The notes under the pieces: model-generated
What the model was told of the DNA's origin: nothing
Database searches by the model: none
What the model saw: only the letters and a program-made list of their open reading frames with translations
From: Psoroptes ovis
Taxonomy: Eukaryota > Arthropoda > Arachnida > Sarcoptiformes > Psoroptidae
Direction of reading: 5' to 3'
DNA length: 64,000 bases
Assembly: GCA_002943765.1 (NCBI GenBank)
Contig: PQWQ01000037.1
Location: 62,001-126,000, forward strand
In this document: positions 1-12,926 of the stretch, piece after piece
How positions within the stretch are numbered: the first letter of the stretch is position 1
Layout: every line of letters begins with the position of its first letter
Translations under genes and position numbers: made by a program

Positions 1-3000
1 TGTATTCCAGTCGAAACAGTTTTACGTGAGCATTCAACATCAACCACACCAACAATGACTAATGGACCATTATCATCTAATTCTGAGGATGCACAAATAT
101 CCTGTTTTATGCCTTCCAGCACCACCACCACCAGCGCCGCCGCCGCCATCAAATCGACATTCATAAATCAAACGTCATCATTAACGATGTTGACCGAATC
201 CAGTGCAAACCAAAACGATGCAAACACGAATAAATTGAGTACCAAAAATTCTCATCAAAAATGTAAGTTTTACATTTTCATTTAAACTGATTTACGCCGA
301 ACCAAACCTGCGATCGAATTCGATGATCATGTCTTCTTTGGGATGATCTCGGAAAAGTAATAAGGTCGATCAAAAAACAATTTAAATTTTTGCCATAAAG
401 CCATTTGGCGAATTTGAAATTTTCAAAATTTTCAAGGCATTCGGTAATCTATGAATAATGTTTTCTATGCTAATGAATATGTATGTATGTATGATGATGA
501 TACACCTCCAGGCTCCGAACAAATCGTTTCTTTTATTGTCGTAATTCGTTTTTAGAATAAAATAGTTTTTGATTCAATTTCGAAATTTGCATTCATCATC
601 ATTAAGGCACACCAAATAAACTCGAATAGTATCAGGTATCACACATTTATATATACCAGTTTATATCAATATCAGTCCGGATGACTTGTTTGGTGCTTCG
701 TTATCTTCAAATAAAATTCCAATCTTGAAAAATGGGTACAGATGAATATAAATAGTTCAGGCCACATTTTGCAACCCATTTGTCCAGAAATGATGATCAT
801 CAAAAAAGGAAAACAATATAATATGTACATACATACATACATAATGGCACACAATACATTTTCTTTTTGAAAATTATTTTTAATTATCTTTTCCTTTGAT
901 TCATTTATTTATTTGCCAAACGATTTCTATTGCGACACACACACACGAAAAATCCAATCGAATCACATTTTCATGGTTTAATGCCTTTTCATATGTGTTA
1001 TCAACATTAAACATTTTGGTTGTTGTTTATTATTATTATTTCGGTGTCATTGTCATCATCATAATAATAATCAACGGTTGATTGTGGTTGATTAACGCTG
1101 ATGTGATGTGATGGTTCGATGTGCTTAATTATCTAATTAAGGCTCCTTCTGTTGCCGTTGATGTTGTTGTTGTTGGCGTTTGTTCGGTGTTTATTTTCGA
1201 ATACTTCGAATGCTAGGACCCAAAATTTTCGGCTTTTTGCAAAATTGAATTTTAATAATTTTTTCGTTATTTTCACTGTTTGCTTTTGCAAGTTTATTGT
1301 TTTGACTATTTATTTAGGTTGTCCAATAAGTTCTTGCCGATTTTCTCATAGTTTCCTACGATATAATTTTTTAAAACTTTTCGGACAATCCATTATTTAT
1401 TTATTTTTTCTCTGAGTTATTTCGATCGGATGTCATTAGCATTAGCACATTCATTGAGTCTCCAAAATCATTTATATTACACCCCTATTAAATGATTACA
1501 ATTGCGCTTAATAATAAACCATATTATAAAACGATCGATTCTGGGCTTCATTTATTTTTCACAAAAAAAAAAATTCTGACCTTTTTCATTCATTCATTCA
1601 TCAAGCTACCTTTTAATTTTCTCAATAAATGCATGGGGCAAAGATTCGATTTTTTTCCCGAAATCATTTCATTTTAAGATTGACGATCCAAAGAGCCAAG
1701 TAGCAGCTTGCTTTAAACAATTCATTCGTCGAATATCGAATACACACACTGAAAAACATATGACCCATAAGCATTTTTATATTTCGAAAAGATCAATTTA
1801 TTGTTTTAATGATTTTGAATGGATCAATGGAAATGAATCCGATGGAATAGGCAACATATGCACATTCGATTCGATTGATTTTGTTAAAAGCATCGGGATG
1901 CCTGATGATGATCTTAGGTATGCCATATAGTGGCTGACCTAAGCTCATTTTGAAGCAAACCAAATCCAAGTAAAAAAAAACAAGGTTTAAAATCGATTAG
2001 TCGATGAAAATCACATTCATATATTCACAGCAAAGCAAATGAGAAACAAAAGGATCAAATAATTAATATTGACTGTTGTTATTAGATTCAGTGTTATTAT
2101 TATTTCACATTTGCAAAACCTTGCTAGTGTTTGGCTGCCTTGCTGCCTGCACATTTACATTCGTCATTATTATTATTATTTGCAAATCATTTGCCAATCT
2201 AAATGGATTTTTTTTCTTTTACTCATTTCATTTCATTTCCATTCTATTCACATTCAAACACAACATTGACACGAGAATTTTCAAAATTCATTTTAATAGA
2301 ATAATTTATTATTCTCTTTTTATTACACCAGTACCAAAGTATACTCAAAGAATTGAAACCTGTGCAAAAATAAAAAAAAATGGCTGACAAACATTAAGTC
2401 TATTATAGAAGAAAATTGACACACTATGCACACACATAGGAATATAATTGAATGAAAAGCAATTTCACATTCATTCATTTAAAGAATTTTTGAATTTTTT
2501 CTTGAATTTTTGCTGGAAATTGTCCCGAAATAGAATTCGAAACTGTTTCACTCGCTGTGTTTTAAGTGTTATGCAGCAGCAGCAGCAGAGTAATTTTGAT
2601 TTATAATCATTTGTTGTCTCTCTGTATGTGTGTGTCTTTTCATTATCATTATTTAAGAAAGATTCATTGATGGCAAGAAACAAAAAAAAAACTTTAGTCA
2701 TTATCAAAATAATAATAATATTAGATTGTCCGAAAAGTTTTTACCGATTTTCAGATGTTTTTCAATTGATAAATCGGTAAAAACTTTCTGGACAACTTGA
2801 TAATAATGAATGGCAGAATCAATGATAATTTTAAGCTAAAAGTTTCAGGTACGAAACTGCTCAATGTTTTTTTTTCAAATGTGGCAATCCATTTAGAATG
2901 GCATCATCATCACCAACATTCTCCATTAAGAGTTCAGGTGTTCAAATGAATCACAATTCATAATAAAATAAAAACAATGACAATTTTGCGAAAAAAGCAG

Positions 3001-6000
3001 CGAAAAATTAATTGCTCATTATATGAACGAACGAACAATGTTCATTCACATTCACATACACCTGAGATGTTTTAAGATGGATGAAATAAGAAAAGAAAAC
3101 TTTACAATTTTCATTCGATCATGCTGATGCACTTCTAATCATATTCCACTTTTTTTTGTGCACAATCCCTGAGGAGCTTTCAAAAAACTTGCAAATTGGC
3201 TTGCCTCACATTCACACAATGAATTTTTCGAGATTCACTCTTAAAAGTGTTGATGATGATGATGATGATGATATGAAAAATGGCGACATTTACACTTATT
3301 TTTTTTAAATTTATAATCATTATTATCATTATTGTTAGGTTGTCCGTTAAGTTCGTGCCGATTTTTCTAATAATTCCCTACGATATAATCGGTAAAAACT
3401 TTTTGGACAAGCTAATATTATTTGGTGCTTTTAAAGGCACGCACACATTCGTTTATCATTGGTGGCTCGTGCTCTATATTTTTATATCTTTTATCTCTTT
3501 TGCTTGATGAACGATGAAATTCGCTTTCGGAAGGTTTTCTTTTTACTCGAAAAAAGAATCCTGACCAGGAGAGAAAAGATTTTAGTGTGTAGAGTGAACA
3601 CACACACCGAAAATTGTAGACGGCATCTACAGTTATTCGTTCGTTTTTTGCTTTCAAGTCACGTTTACCTCATCATACACTGAGATTTTGAATGAAGAAA
3701 ATGAAAATGGAAGAATTAAGAATTTTTATTTTTTATTTTCATTTCCATTCACAAAATATTAGGTTGTCCGCAAAATTCGTTGCCAATTTTCAGCTATTTT
3801 TCAATTGATAAATCGACAAAAACTTTTTGGACAACCTGAAATTTATAATTCACACATTCTATTTATATTCGCTTTTTGCGCTTAATTTTTTTCATAATTT
3901 TTTTTTTTGCATTTTCAAACGTATATCTCCTTGAAAATTCAAACGTTTGAACTGTGTGTGCCATCATCACAAGTTAGTTTTAGAGATAATCACACACACA
4001 CACATTCATATTCGGATATGAATGGTCATTTCTAATCAATGGATATTTTTTCTTTTTTGCTTTGTTCATGAAATTAAATGCGAATTTCTTATTCACACAC
4101 ACACTCATTTAGGAATTAAAAGTTTTATTCGCTCATCGAGCGCATCAAATAACCATCATGGCCAACAAACGTGTTGGATTGATGGATACGACTGGTTCGA
4201 ACGAACTGTACTGTTCGATTATATCGATTCTTATCCATTTATTATCACTTATGTAAAAGCAACAAACACACATAGATTCCACGAACTCCATGTGACATTT
4301 TTTCTTATTTGCTTCGATAAACTTAAACCTAAACACACCAACACACTTTAAGAGAGTTGAAAAACTAGAAAATGAAATAAATGAAAGTATTTTTCAGGCC
4401 CACCATCATCATCATCATCACTGAAAATGTACGTGAGTTTCAATCAATTCGTGTATTTGTCAATTTTTCTTTCTTTGGTTCAAATTTTAATTTTGAGAAT
4501 TTTTTTTTTTGCTGGGGGACCAAAGACCAAAGAAAAATCTTTCATCTTTCGATAGAGTTTGCAATGGTGAATGAATGGGGATGAATGAAATTGGTTACCT
4601 CTTGGAATCGATTGAATAAGTAGTGCACACACATACACACACACAGACAAATGTATGATTAAATTAGTGAATTTTCGATAAAATCAAACAAGGGCTTCTT
4701 CAATCAACAACATTCAAATTGAACTTAATACTCATTTTTCATTTTTTTCATTTTTTCAATTTTCCGAATTTTCACATTCATTCATTCACAGATGATTCGT
4801 TGATTGAATTTTTAGTATTCTTGTCACTGGTTTTAAAATATTTCGAAATAATCAGAGGTGTATTTGCTGTGGTGGATGAAACAAGCAAGCACATACAACA
4901 CTTAATCAATTTCTCATTGCTTTTAAATTAAATGAATGTTAGAAACGAAAAAAGTTCAAATAAGAAAAAAGTAAAAAAGTAAATTCAATTTCAATTTTTC
5001 AATCAATAGTCATGATTAAGACTATTGTTTTTTTAACTAAGCATTATTTTGCTCCTGTGCAAATGATTTCGAGATCAAAACCTTTGTTGATATAAAAAGT
5101 GGAAATGTCCAGGTATTAAAGTTTTTTTTTGTTTCGAAAATAAATAAGTTTGTGGTTTTAATCTTTTCATTCGAGGTTTTTACCTCTTGCATTTTGTGCT
5201 TTGTGTGTGCTTCTATTAAAACTCAATGAACATCATCGAATGTTTTCATAGATTTTCGCCATTTTTTCTGTTTACCAACAAATAATAACAAGGTATTTAC
5301 CAAAAAAATAAATTTCATTTATCCATTTTTATTAATCCAATTTAATTGGACCCAACCACTTTGCTGGGTTCATTGTGAAAATTTTCCAATTTTTTTTCCT
5401 TCGTAAACTTTTCCTATTTGAATTCACCAAAATCTAATCCACTTTCTTGTTGTTGTGGTGAATTTCGTATTTTCAATTCAATACAAACATTGCTTTAACA
5501 GACCAATGGCTCAAATCAATATTTGTTATGGGCAGATAGAGCAAATTGTGCCAATCAATATGATCAATTATTTATATTTCAGCATTTCGAGAACGTTTTA
5601 GGCATCCATTTTTGAATTTTTAAAATTTTTGATGACATATTTTTTGATTGATCGAAAGGTGTAAATTGACAAGTGAATTGTCATTTCTGAAAGTGCATGC
5701 TTCATATATCGTTTGCCATGTAAAGTGCCGAAATAATGCGAAATTCGTTTAAATAGTTGAATAGGATGCTTCATTTAATGCAATTTTCGGGTTGCTCTGG
5801 TTACACAACAATACCTCTTCGAATCGATATTCTTGAATCAAAATTTTTTTTTGTTCATTAAAAAGGTGTAAAAGCTATAACCCCAAACAAATGATTAAAA
5901 ATGAATCGCCTAGCAATTGTTTTATTTTTTCAAAATATCTCATCTGATTTTCAATCAAAAAATTGAGTATGAAAGAATTTGTCAATTTTAGTCGTCGTTG

Positions 6001-9000
6001 ACAGCTACTAACAACAACTTTGTACTCATATATATTACTTTCCAAACGATTGAATTTCATTTTTTTGATCAAAATTGAATTCAAAGTTTGTTTTCTCTGC
6101 TCATCACAATAATAATAAATGATTTATTTCGATTGACATTTATACATTATGCAACTGATTTACAGTCAGTCTAGACAATATGATTATTTAGTATATTATA
6201 ATCTTTACAAACCATTTGTTCTGAAATTCAATCGTTAACAATTTATGACATTACCAATAATTCATATTTTGAAAGAAACATTCGAAAAATTATAAGGTAA
6301 ATGGGCTCATTCGATTGTCAGTTTATGAGCAAATCAATTGATTTGGACTTTACAAGTCATGTTATTATCTAATAATAATGAGGATTGATGAGGTGATGTG
6401 TGCCCAATTGTGCATTGTGTACGCAATGAATGAATGATCACGTTTCGAATGATTCCAAAGTTTCTGTCTGTCATTCATTCATTCAAGTTTGATTTAATTT
6501 ATTTCAATTATCTTTAATTGAAATTATTTAACTTGGAAATAATTTGAGAATTCAAATTGCTACAATTTCAATTTGATGAAATGTTTTCATCGACACACGA
6601 AGCCCATTCGAAATCAATTTATCAATTGATCAATGATGTTGCATCCTGCTATGTACACATTAATTAACGTTTGATCAATTTATTTGAATTTCACATATCC
6701 GTTTGTACCAACCAATAATTGCAAATATTTTCATTTATTTATTCAAGTAATGCTGCTTTTTGTGTTGAGCAATCGATAAATAAAGCCATATGTTTAATAT
6801 GTGGCCATAAACAAAAAATACGTTAATTAATCATTTAATTTAAACTCGATCAACTCGATGCTACTACTGCATATTTCAATAACATTAGTTTGAATGGCGA
6901 TATATTGAATTGTCCACCACCATCAACAAAATATTGAATAAATTATACATCTTGAATATAATTTTAGCACATTGCCATAATAATGGTATAATAAAGGTAT
7001 TCTTCTTCATATTTTTGTGGTGGACAATCTTTTTTTGGTGAATGGGGAGTGGAGGATGTATGTGTGAAGCAATTTATTTTTATTGTTGTTGCCCGGTTTC
7101 AATTTGAGATCAATTGCCATCACACACATTACTACGGCAAACATGCCATTCAAATTGATATTGAATTTTCAAATATAAATTCACTCCATTTGAATCCATA
7201 TAAATAAATAAATAAATATTCATTTATATGCAAACTACAGTGTTATGTAGTATATATGGTCATTGTCTGCCTAAAAAAAAATTTATTTATTTATCACCAT
7301 TTCATTTCCATTTCCATACAGAATATAATAGATTTAGATCAGTCATCTTCATATGACCATCATCATCATCACCTCTCTTCATCCATAATAATAACACGGT
7401 GTGTTTGTGTATGTGGAACACATTTTGAAAATTGAAAATTCTAAATTCTGTTAGTAAAAAAGCAGTGAATATGACAATAGATAATGGCCAGCCAACATTT
7501 GAGCTATTATTATTCTATTCAAGTTGTCCTCAAAGTTTTTGCCGATAATATCGTAAAAAATCATTGCGAAAATCGACAAGAACTTTCCGGACAACCTAAT
7601 ATTTAGATCATATAAATAATTGTTTTTTTCGGGTACAATACCATCCACCTTCTTCTTTTGTTGATGACATTTTTCTATTGTGTTTGGTGAATGAAAAATA
7701 ATATGAAAAAGTCACTGGCATATTGTGTGAATAAGAATACCCCGTTCACCGTGCTGAACAATAATTTGGCTTTTGAATAATGATTTACGTAATAAAAAAA
7801 TGTATTATAAATGACCAGCACCAGCAGCAGCAGCACCATAATCGATGTGATGCATTTAATTGTCTTTTTGAAAAATTCATTCATTCATTCATGCTTTCGA
7901 GAGGTGGTAATTGCTTCATAATAATTGAATATGAATTGAATTTTTTCCGAATACGAAATTCTTTGCTTCACAAATATTGAATTCTATCGAATATCCACCA
8001 TCACCATCATTTGCAAATTGTTGTTGTTCACTATTCGCATCTTTTGATTGTCCTTGTTTAAATTTAGTTGATGAAAATAATATTCGGAGATGAAAAATGT
8101 TTTGGTGTTCGGGGCTGCTGAAACAAACACTGGCTGTCATCAACACGTGTGTCTGCAACGAAGATTGTTGTTTGACACAGTCTTTGCATTATTATAAATG
8201 GCCTATGAAAAGAATCGTTGTTGTTGTTGTGCACAATACCTATTTTGCTTTAATATTATATTTCATCGAAGCAATTTTCGGTATATGATTGTAATTAATA
8301 ACACACAAATATCGAACCGATCATGACCAGTCATTTTGGATATAGAATATATATTATGTTGTCCGTAAAGTTTTTGCCGGTCATATCGTATAAAATAATT
8401 GAAAAATCGGCAAAAACTTTTAGGACAGCCTAATATTTCTTGTTGGCCAATGAAAATATAAATCAAAAAAAAAAATTCCTATTCAGATTAATCGTTGTTG
8501 CGTTATTAAAACGATTTACTTTTTGGCTGTCATTTGCCGTAAAAATTTTGTAATTTGATTATTTATTTTTGCTTTTGCCAATTTCGTTCACACAATTGGT
8601 CCAAATAAGAAGATTCATTTTTCACCGAAAAAAAAATTGGAAAATTTGAAAATTGTTAACAGCAGCCGTATTAGTAAGTAGGTATCAATCATAACTAAAT
8701 GGAAATCCATTTCATTGGGCCCAAATGAATGCTTGAAGCAGTCGTTGATCGTAGGTTTCAAGTCTTTTTTCGGATACTTGGAATTGAATTAAAGAATTGA
8801 AAGATGTTGTTTCTGGCTGGTTCAAGATAAGCATTTTCTTCATCTATTTCATTGATTATTTCAGATATTTTCATTTGCAATGATCATCATCAAAAATATA
8901 TCAGTTTTGTTTATAATTAAATACTTTTTGTTCCCAGCAACCCGAAAGAAAAATCAGTTACGAATCATTTGTAGAGACACATTTAATAAAATTTTTTTTT

Positions 9001-12000
9001 ATGAAACAAAATTTCATGTTTCAATGCTGATAAATCAATGCAATTGATTCGGATTCGGATTTGAATTCATTTAAATGAGTTTTTCGTTTTCGTTGGTTGG
9101 CTGGTAAAATTATCATTTGAAAAAGATTATAGATTTTTCACTGATGATGATGATGGCATTCCAGAATCAAATTCATGTGTGTATGCGGCCAAAATGCTAA
9201 TTTGTTTGTTTGTTTCGGTACGCAGGGCCAAGATGTTCGGCAGGGATTTAAGATATCGTTTGATTTGAATCGTATCATTTTTCTTGAAACAAATTGCTAT
9301 TCGTTGTTACCTCGCTTAGATCTTCGATGTTTGTCTGACTGACTGACTGAACACCATTTGACAGTTTGAATTATTATCTTGAGCATAGAAACTAAAATAC
9401 CCAAGATTCTTTATATATTTAAATGTGATTTACATGATTAGATTGATAAATTGTTTTTTTCTTAGTTTGGCCTTATTGGCTTTTGTAAAGTCAAGTTCGA
9501 TTTAAAATTCATAATAAATTTTGAAATAAATAATAAAAAGATCGAATTATTTATTTATTTAATTCATTCATTTTTCATTTTTTAAATAGCCCAACTACCA
9601 TCAGTTAAATTGGACGGTGTTTCACGGTGTACGCATTGTGGCAAACTATTTCGCGGGCCACGTTCATCAATTTCATTACAAGAACACATAACAAATATTC
9701 ACGCGGCTGTTGCACCCATTTCATCGAGTGGGAAATATTGTAAAGCCATCGACAATTCATCATCTTCAATGATGCCATCAATCAGCCAATTTGGTTTGGC
9801 CAGCACTGATGGTCACAACAACAACAACACTGATTCTTTTTCCTGTGCCAAATGTTCCATTACTTTTGAAACCAGAGAAGATTTCGAAAGACATCAAACA
9901 TTGTTTGCCAATAAATCTACTCATGTATGTGTACTCACACATTCACACATCATTATAAAATTAATTCTTATTCACATATATTATTCTCACTTTTTCACAG
10001 ATGACCAACGATGATGGTCAAGTATTGCGAAAGTTTAAATGTCAAGAATGTTTCAAAGCATTCAAATTCAAGGTATGGGGTCACACACTTAGATATATTT
10101 TAAATGTAAAATTAATCAAATTAATTATAATTTTTCAAAACAGCATCATTTAAAAGAACATATTCGCATACATAGTGGTGAAAAACCGTTTGAATGTAGT
10201 AATTGTGGCAAAAGATTTTCACATTCAGGCTCCTATTCTTCGCACATGACCAGTAAAAAGTGCCTAGTTGTAAATTTAAAAGTAAATTGTTCTTCTTAAT
10301 TGAATTAAAGCCAAATATTAAAAAAATTAATCCTTCCAATTTAAAAACAGGTGCGAAAGTCTGACCAAAACAATAATAATAATAATAATAATCGTAATTC
10401 GCGGCAAACGAATCGTTCGAATCAAAATAACGGCACAGCGATTTTGAATGGTATTTCGAGCTTGAACGAATCAATGATGAACGATGAAACCGAAAAGGCT
10501 GCGACTTTTTTTCCTAATATTTTAGATGCACAAAAAAATCAGCTGTCAGCATTCAATGTATTCAATAATTCTGGATATCTTCCTAATTTGATTGGTCTCA
10601 ATTCATTTTTGAACATGAATACTCCAAATCTGGAATTATTTAATTATTTACTTGAATCTCAAATGGAATATAAAGCAGCATTCAAAAATTTACCGCCACA
10701 TTTTTTGGCCAACATTAACAATAATATGGGTATTGCATCGAAAGCCGAAGATTTCGAGAAACAATTGAAAAAAGAATTAATGGATAATACTGACAACATT
10801 GCTTCAATCCGTCGTTTCTTTCAAATCGCTCAAGCTGCTGCCGTATCGAACAAAATGATGCAAGATGAATTGACATCAGTTCATCATTTGACAGCCAATA
10901 TTCGCAATGAAACCAATCTATCGAATTCTTCTTTGAATTTCACTAAAATGACCAATGAAGATAAATGTACTGATGATTTTGATGGAAAATCAGCAGCGGA
11001 CGCATCGACCAAAATTTGTTCAAATTTGTCCGAATGTTTGAATGGTAAAATGGCCAACGATGGTAATAATTTACGAGTTGAAAGTGATGAAGAATCGCAG
11101 CGTGATTCTAGTTCGCTGGACGAAGAAATGTTGATGGCGGATGGCAAAAAAGTTCGTGTACGCTCTGTTCTTAGTGAAGAAACGTTACGAATACTTCGTG
11201 CTCAATATGCGATTAATCAGCGGCCCAAAAAACACGAAATTCATCGTTTAGCCGAACAGGTCAACTATGCGCCAAGAGTAGTTCAAGTTTGGTTTCAAAA
11301 TATGCGGTAAGTTGGTTTTAGTTTTCAACCAAGTTTGTCCACTCACCAAATGCACTTTCCAAATTTTCACAAAAAAATTTTGTTTGAATGATGCACCAAT
11401 ATTACACCTGTAGAGCTCGTGACAGACGTTTAGGTCGTCCGATCCAAAGCATGAATGATTCCAGTATGGGTGGTGGTCAAATTTATTCATCCACTGAACC
11501 GATAAGCACTTTGAACATTGATCAACATCAGCCATCCGGACAAATAATGTCACAACAATCAGCTGCACATTCCGGGCACAATTCATTAGCAGTAGCAGTT
11601 CCAACACCTTCATTACTTGCTGCAGGCATTCCTTCTCATTCACATTTGAAGGCCAACGATTGCTCGATTGTATCGTTTGGTCAACATAATTTGGCCAATA
11701 TCACCAATGATAATAATGATATTGATAATAATAATAATAATGCTGCTGCATCATATTCATCATCGTCATCATCATCATTATCACCATCGATTGCTGTTGG
11801 CCAACAGAATCGTAATGATTCTGTGGCTAATTCATTTAGTTCATTCTTAGATTCAGTCAACAACAATAATCCCAACAACATACAAAAGCCATTGATTTCA
11901 ATAACGCAGCAATCGTTGTTCCAAAAAAGTGATGCACCGATTATTCCAGCTAAATTGATTGTAAACAATTTATTTGATAATTCTGATGATAATATTTCTT

Positions 12001-12926
12001 CGGCTCATGATGAACCTTTAGATCTTTCATTGAAATCCAAATCATTGAATCAATCAAATAGTGGCCATAATTTGGCCATCATTGAAAAAGATGATGAAGA
12101 AGTATTGAATCTTAGTCTTAAATCTAATAATAATAATGGTAATACAAATATGATCGCAGCTGCTAATGTTATGGATGCAAACAACAGTCAAGATTTAGTG
12201 ATGGTTCAATCGAATGTATCGCTGACAATGTTACAACAACAACAACAACATCATGATTTAGATTCAGTCCGTTTAAACAGCGCTTCAAGCTTTGGACTTA
12301 AATCTTGTATTGAAACCGGTAGTAATCACAGTAATAGTCCAAAATCATCTAATCGTGGTCGCAAACGAACTGCAACTATCGAACTCGATATGAATGTCAA
12401 TAGCTCAAATGATTCGAATAACAATATTGTTCCAACAAATAATTTATCATCAAAAAAAGAGCTAAAATTGAATGGCTCAGTGATGAATAGTAATCAAAAT
12501 TCTCCAGACATTAATCAAAATGGTGAAAATGGCCTGTTCACTTGTGATCAATGTGATAAAACATTTAGTAAACAAAGTTCACTGGCACGACACAAATATG
12601 AACATTCAGGTAATAAATGACCAATACAACATAATGTAATAATCATTTACAATACATATTTTTTTCATAGGTCAAAGGCCACACAAATGTGATGTCTGTA
12701 ATAAAGCATTCAAACATAAACATCATTTGACTGAACATAAACGTCTTCATAGTGGTGAAAAGGTATTTGTTCATTTAGTTAATTATGTTATTAATTGTAG
12801 CTTTTGTATTCTCATTTTTCATAGCCCTTTCAATGTTCAAAATGTTTGAAACGATTCTCACATTCTGGATCATACAGTCAACACATGAATCATCGTTATT
12901 CATATTGTAAACCGTATCGTGAATGA
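1..12926 (+). CDS. zfh1: zfh1/ZEB zinc-finger homeodomain transcription factor (5' partial)
   Basis: Eight exons join in frame: <1-262, 9590-9924, 10001-10072, 10144-10281, 10351-11306, 11414-12609, 12671-12762 and 12825-12926 (stop TGA). They give 1050 residues, with the N-terminus beyond the window edge. Visible in order: a Ser/Thr-rich start; an N-terminal zinc-finger cluster including FKCQECFKAFKFK and the RFSHSGSYSSHMTSKKC signature; a homeodomain ending VVQVWFQNMRARDRR, split by an intron; two CtBP-type motifs (EPLDLSLK and VLNLSLK); and a C-terminal finger cluster ending HRYSYCKPYRE. This finger-homeodomain-finger order is specific to ZEB/zfh1 repressors, which bind E-box-like DNA in the nucleus and recruit CtBP in mesoderm and neural development. 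The first two fingers have unusual spacing. Asn- and Ser-runs fill the linkers. An AATAAA lies at 13084, 158 nt after the stop. Splice sites are by eye; family assignment is firm. Confidence 0.93.
1314..1393 (+). mobile_element. mariner-like MITE, subfamily A
   Basis: Left end TTAGGTTGTCC, followed by a TTGCCGATTTTC arm and an internal CTACGATATAA. The right arm AAACTTTTCGGACAATC is the inverted complement. About 80 bp, in the zfh1 intron. The outermost right bases have diverged, so this end is approximate. Confidence 0.75.
2721..2800 (+). mobile_element. mariner-like MITE, subfamily A
   Basis: An 80-bp imperfect palindrome. The left end TTAGATTGTCCGAAAAG mirrors the right end CTTTCTGGACAACTTGA, with an internal TTTTCAATTGATAAATCGG. 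It is flanked by TA-rich sequence, as expected for a TA-targeting mariner element. Confidence 0.8.
3251..3272 (+). repeat. TGA/ATG trinucleotide microsatellite
   Basis: About seven tandem TGA units in the zfh1 intron. The same TGATGA/ATCATC bias recurs across the window, including acidic Asp-rich coding tracts. Confidence 0.7.
3335..3415 (+). mobile_element. mariner-like MITE, subfamily A
   Basis: The left end TTAGGTTGTCCG and right end TTTTTGGACAAGCTAA form inverted arms around the internal CTACGATATAATCGG core shared with the copies at 1314 and 57491. About 81 bp, in the zfh1 intron. Confidence 0.82.
3759..3839 (+). mobile_element. mariner-like MITE, subfamily A
   Basis: Left end TTAGGTTGTCCG and right end TTTTTGGACAACCTGA. 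The internal TTTTTCAATTGATAAATCG matches the copy at 2721, so the two belong to one sub-lineage. It lies 343 bp after the previous copy. Confidence 0.82.
7519..7599 (-). mobile_element. mariner-like MITE, subfamily A, inverted orientation
   Basis: Ends TCAAGTTGTCC and CTTTCCGGACAACCTAA. The internal core reads CCGATAATATCGTA, the reverse complement of the CTACGATATAATCGG core type, so it lies in the opposite orientation to the copies at 1314 and 3335. Confidence 0.8.
8354..8433 (-). mobile_element. mariner-like MITE, subfamily A, inverted orientation
   Basis: Left end TTATGTTGTCCG and right end TTTTAGGACAGCCTAA, 80 bp, with an internal CATATCGTATAA core in reverse orientation. It is the last MITE in the zfh1 intron. 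Confidence 0.8.

Larger units (their letters stand above)
263..9589 (+). other. Large intron of zfh1 (9.3 kb)
   Basis: The intron runs from donor GTAAGT at 263 to acceptor TAG ending at 9589, with a phase-1 junction that keeps the finger-cluster frame. It is AT-rich and holds no convincing exon on either strand. It carries six mariner-like MITEs (1314, 2721, 3335, 3759, 7519, 8354) and short CA, TGA and ATTC repeats. Long first introns of developmental regulators often hold enhancers, but nothing in this sequence alone identifies one. Confidence 0.7.

Noticed and set aside
8097..8288. Cys-containing 63-codon ORF in the zfh1 intron
   Set aside because: Short, ends in hydrophobic AT-rich sequence, and has no homologue or splice support that I can see.
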